Below are positions 61,787 through 64,000 of a stretch of DNA of 64,000 bases, in pieces. Source of the stretch: Streptomyces sp. GSL17-111 (GTDB taxonomy: Bacteria > Actinomycetota > Actinomycetes > Streptomycetales > Streptomycetaceae); assembly GCF_037911585.1 (NCBI RefSeq), contig NZ_JBAJNS010000001.1, positions 5,491,001 through 5,555,000 of the forward strand, in the 5' to 3' direction. The notes beneath the pieces were generated by a model that worked only from the letters and a program-made list of their open reading frames with translations, ran no database searches and was not told the DNA's origin. The stretch's first letter is position 1; the number at the start of each line of letters is the position of its first letter. A program made the position numbers and the translations under genes.

Positions 61787-62134
61787 ATGTTCCGCCGTAC
61801 GTTCTGGTTCGGCGCCGGCGCGGCCGCCGGTGTCTGGGCCACCACGAAGGTCAACCGCAAGCTGCGCAGCCTGGCTCCGGAGTCGCTGGCGGCCCGCGCC
61901 GCCGACAAGGCGGTCGACACCGGGCACCGACTCCGGGAGCTGGCGATCGACGTCCGGGCCGGGATGACGCAGCGCGAGCGCGAGCTGAACGAGGCGCTGG
62001 GGCTCGCGAACGACCCCGACGCACCGGCGCCGACGTACCTGTCCGCCGCCCCGAGCCCCCGGGTGCTGCCCGGGGGCCGTCCGCAGGCCGAGCACGGCCT
62101 GCCTCACCGAACGACCGGAAAAGAGGACCACTGA
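61787..62134 (+). CDS. DUF6167-like small protein upstream of alaS
   Basis: 115 residues. A short hydrophobic N-terminus ('FRRTFWFGAGAAAGVWATTKV') precedes a helical region ('LAARAADKAVDTGHRLRELAIDVRAGMTQRERELNEAL') and a Pro-rich tail. It looks like the small DUF6167-type protein found between the DUF948 gene and alaS in Streptomyces. Its stop TGA shares its last base with the alaS ATG, so it is translationally coupled to alaS. Confidence 0.8.
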   Translation: MFRRTFWFGAGAAAGVWATTKVNRKLRSLAPESLAARAADKAVDTGHRLRELAIDVRAGMTQRERELNEALGLANDPDAPAPTYLSAAPSPRVLPGGRPQAEHGLPHRTTGKEDH

Positions 62135-64000
62135 TGGAGTCGGCTGAAATCCGCCGCCGCTGGCTGAGCTTCTTCGAGGAGCGTGGGCACACCGTCGTGC
62201 CGTCGGCGTCGCTGATCGCGGACGACCCGACGCTCCTCCTGGTCAACGCCGGCATGGTGCCGTTCAAGCCCTACTTCCTCGGTGAGGTCAAGCCGCCCTT
62301 CGACCGGGCCGTCAGCGTGCAGAAGTGCGTGCGGACCCCGGACATCGAGGAGGTCGGCAAGACCACCCGGCACGGCACGTTCTTCCAGATGTGCGGCAAC
62401 TTCTCCTTCGGCGACTACTTCAAGGAAGGGGCCAGCAAGCTCGCCTGGGAGCTGCTGACCTCCTCCGTCGCCGACGGCGGCTACGGGCTGGACCCGGAGA
62501 AGCTGTGGATCACGGTCTACGAGGACGACGACGAGGCCGAACGCATCTGGCGCGACGTCGTCGGCGTCCCCTCCGAGCGCATCCAGCGCCTGGGCAAGGC
62601 CGACAACTTCTGGTCGATGGGCGTACCCGGACCCTGCGGCCCGTGCTCGGAGGTCAACTACGACCGGGGCCCGGAGTTCGGCGTCGAGGGCGGACCGGTC
62701 GTCAACGACGAGCGCTACGTGGAGATCTGGAACCTGGTCTTCATGCAGTACGAGCGCGGCGAGGGCACGGGCAAGGAGGACTACCCGATCCTCGGTGACC
62801 TCCCCGCCAAGAACATCGACACCGGCCTCGGCCTGGAACGCCTGGCGATGATCCTCCAGGACGTGCCGAACATGTACGAGACGGACACCCTGCGCGTCGT
62901 CATCGACAAGGCCACCGAGCTGACGGGCGTGCGCTACGGCGCCGCCCAGGACAGCGACGTCTCGCTGCGCGTCGTCGCCGACCACCTGCGCACCTCGGTC
63001 ATGATGATCGCCGACGGCGTCACCCCGGGGAACGAGGGCCGCGGCTACGTCCTGCGCCGCATCATGCGCCGCGCCATCCGCAACCTGCGCATCCTCGGCT
63101 CCCAGGAGCCGGTCGTCGGCGCGCTGGTCGACGTCGTCATCGAGACGATGGGCCTGCAGTACCCGGAGATCGTCACCGACCGCCGGCGCATCGAGACCGT
63201 GGCCCTCGCCGAGGAGGCCGCCTTCCTCAAGACGCTCAAGTCCGGCACCAACATCCTGGACACCGCCGTCACCGAGACCAAGGCCAAGGGCGGCTCGGTG
63301 CTCTCCGGCGACCAGGCGTTCCTGCTTCACGACACCTGGGGCTTCCCGATCGACCTCACCCTGGAGATGGCCGCCGAACAGGGCCTCTCCGTGGACGAGG
63401 GGGGCTTCCGCCGGCTGATGCAGGAGCAGCGCGACCGGGCCAAGGCCGACGCGCGGGCCAAGAAGACCGGCCACGCCGACCTCTCCGCCTACCGCCAGGT
63501 CGCCGACGCCGCCGGGGTCACCGAGTTCACCGGGTACCTGCACACCGAGGGTGAGGCCACGATCGTCGGCCTGCTCGTCGGTGGTGTCCCCGCGCCGGCC
63601 GCGCACGAGGGCGACGAGGTCGAGGTCGTCCTGGACCGCACGCCCTTCTACGCCGAGGGCGGCGGGCAGCTGGCCGACACCGGCCGCATCCGGATCGACA
63701 ACGGCGCCGTCATCGAGGTGCGCGACGTCCAGCAGCCGGTTCCGGGCGTGAGCGTCCACAAGGGCGTCGTCCAGGTCGGCGAGGTGACGCTGGGGTCGGC
63801 CGGGCACTGCGTCATCGACGTCGTGCGCCGCCGGGCCATCGCCCGGGCCCACAGCGCCACCCACCTGACCCACCAGGCCCTGCGGGACGCGCTCGGGCCC
63901 ACGGCCGCCCAGGCCGGCTCGGAGAACGCCCCGGGCCGCTTCCGCTTCGACTTCGGCTCGCCGACCGCCGTGCCGGGCACGGTGCTCACGGACGTCGAGC
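62134..64000 (+). CDS. alaS: Alanyl-tRNA synthetase (N-terminal part; runs off the window)
   Basis: 622 complete codons are visible of a protein usually near 890 residues. The class-II core ('MESAEIRRRWLSFFEERGH', 'LVNAGMVPFKPYFLG', 'GTFFQMCGNFSFGDYFK') is followed by the tRNA-recognition domain and the start of the editing domain, whose zinc-binding 'HSATHLTH' has its first His at residue 573. ATG 62134 overlaps the preceding stop (TGATG). It charges tRNA-Ala and hydrolyses Ser/Gly mischarges. No frameshift is seen in the visible part. Confidence 0.98.
   Translation, partial: MESAEIRRRWLSFFEERGHTVVPSASLIADDPTLLLVNAGMVPFKPYFLGEVKPPFDRAVSVQKCVRTPDIEEVGKTTRHGTFFQMCGNFSFGDYFKEGASKLAWELLTSSVADGGYGLDPEKLWITVYEDDDEAERIWRDVVGVPSERIQRLGKADNFWSMGVPGPCGPCSEVNYDRGPEFGVEGGPVVNDERYVEIWNLVFMQYERGEGTGKEDYPILGDLPAKNIDTGLGLERLAMILQDVPNMYETDTLRVVIDKATELTGVRYGAAQDSDVSLRVVADHLRTSVMMIADGVTPGNEGRGYVLRRIMRRAIRNLRILGSQEPVVGALVDVVIETMGLQYPEIVTDRRRIETVALAEEAAFLKTLKSGTNILDTAVTETKAKGGSVLSGDQAFLLHDTWGFPIDLTLEMAAEQGLSVDEGGFRRLMQEQRDRAKADARAKKTGHADLSAYRQVADAAGVTEFTGYLHTEGEATIVGLLVGGVPAPAAHEGDEVEVVLDRTPFYAEGGGQLADTGRIRIDNGAVIEVRDVQQPVPGVSVHKGVVQVGEVTLGSAGHCVIDVVRRRAIARAHSATHLTHQALRDALGPTAAQAGSENAPGRFRFDFGSPTAVPGTVLTDVE

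Overview
This 64 kb window is very GC-rich (my estimate, above 70%) actinobacterial chromosome, almost certainly Streptomyces or a close relative. The signs are ssgB (a sporulation-division gene of morphologically complex actinomycetes), Cys-free-type ribosomal protein S4, many GTG starts, ATGA/GTGA stop-start couplings, -10 hexamers placed 6-8 nt before start codons (leaderless mRNAs), phosphatidylinositol/PIM lipid genes and a RelA/Rel-type alarmone enzyme. It reads as core chromosome. I see no insertion sequence, phage, CRISPR array or integrase.

Layout. 1-9 kb: a RidA tail, a PPOX-fold protein, argG and argH (arginine synthesis, with an ARG-box-like operator), an aldo/keto reductase, a TetR-MFS efflux pair under a nested palindrome, a lipid acyltransferase and a Tat-exported glycerophosphodiesterase. 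9-14.7 kb: acetyltransferases, two small membrane proteins, and metN-metI-metQ (methionine ABC uptake) preceded by a short Cys/Met-containing leader ORF. 14.8-21.7 kb: a corrin/siroheme block: cobL, a giant BluB-CobT fusion with a ~495-residue disordered N-terminus, and a CysG-like SUMT/precorrin-2 dehydrogenase, coupled to an rRNA/tRNA 2'-O-methyltransferase. 21.7-30.6 kb: a Ser/Thr kinase, a five-tRNA array (Gly, Cys, 3x Val-GAC), pabB-pabC (p-aminobenzoate), a tandem GNAT, a cytosolic DsbA-like protein, small membrane proteins, a CGNR zinc-finger regulator, ssgB and two tRNA-Val(CAC).

30.7-53 kb is the best-conserved block, from memory in the same order as in mycobacteria: thrS, HIT (Ap4A phosphorylase-like), pgsA, PIM acyltransferase, pimA, pdxS, pdxT, yebC-family, ruvC-ruvA-ruvB, yajC, secD, secF, apt, relA. 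Two minus-strand genes (an uncharacterised membrane protein and an EF-G2-like GTPase) sit inside it between HIT and pgsA. 53-64 kb: DUF349 protein, exported cyclophilin, MBL hydrolase coupled to hisS, VKOR-family protein, rarA, a HugZ/DUF2470-type protein sharing an iron-box-containing spacer with rpsD, two small membrane-associated proteins and the first two thirds of alaS.

Functionally the window combines housekeeping translation (thrS, hisS, alaS, rpsD, seven tRNAs), envelope lipid synthesis, Holliday-junction processing, Sec export, vitamin B6/folate/B12 synthesis and stringent response. The features most worth a second look are the BluB-CobT fusion, the nested TetR operator, the iron box in the rpsD spacer, the metNIQ leader ORF, the 14-bp tandem repeats between pdxS and pdxT, and the uncharacterised 554-residue membrane protein. 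I did not find a clearly new multi-gene system.
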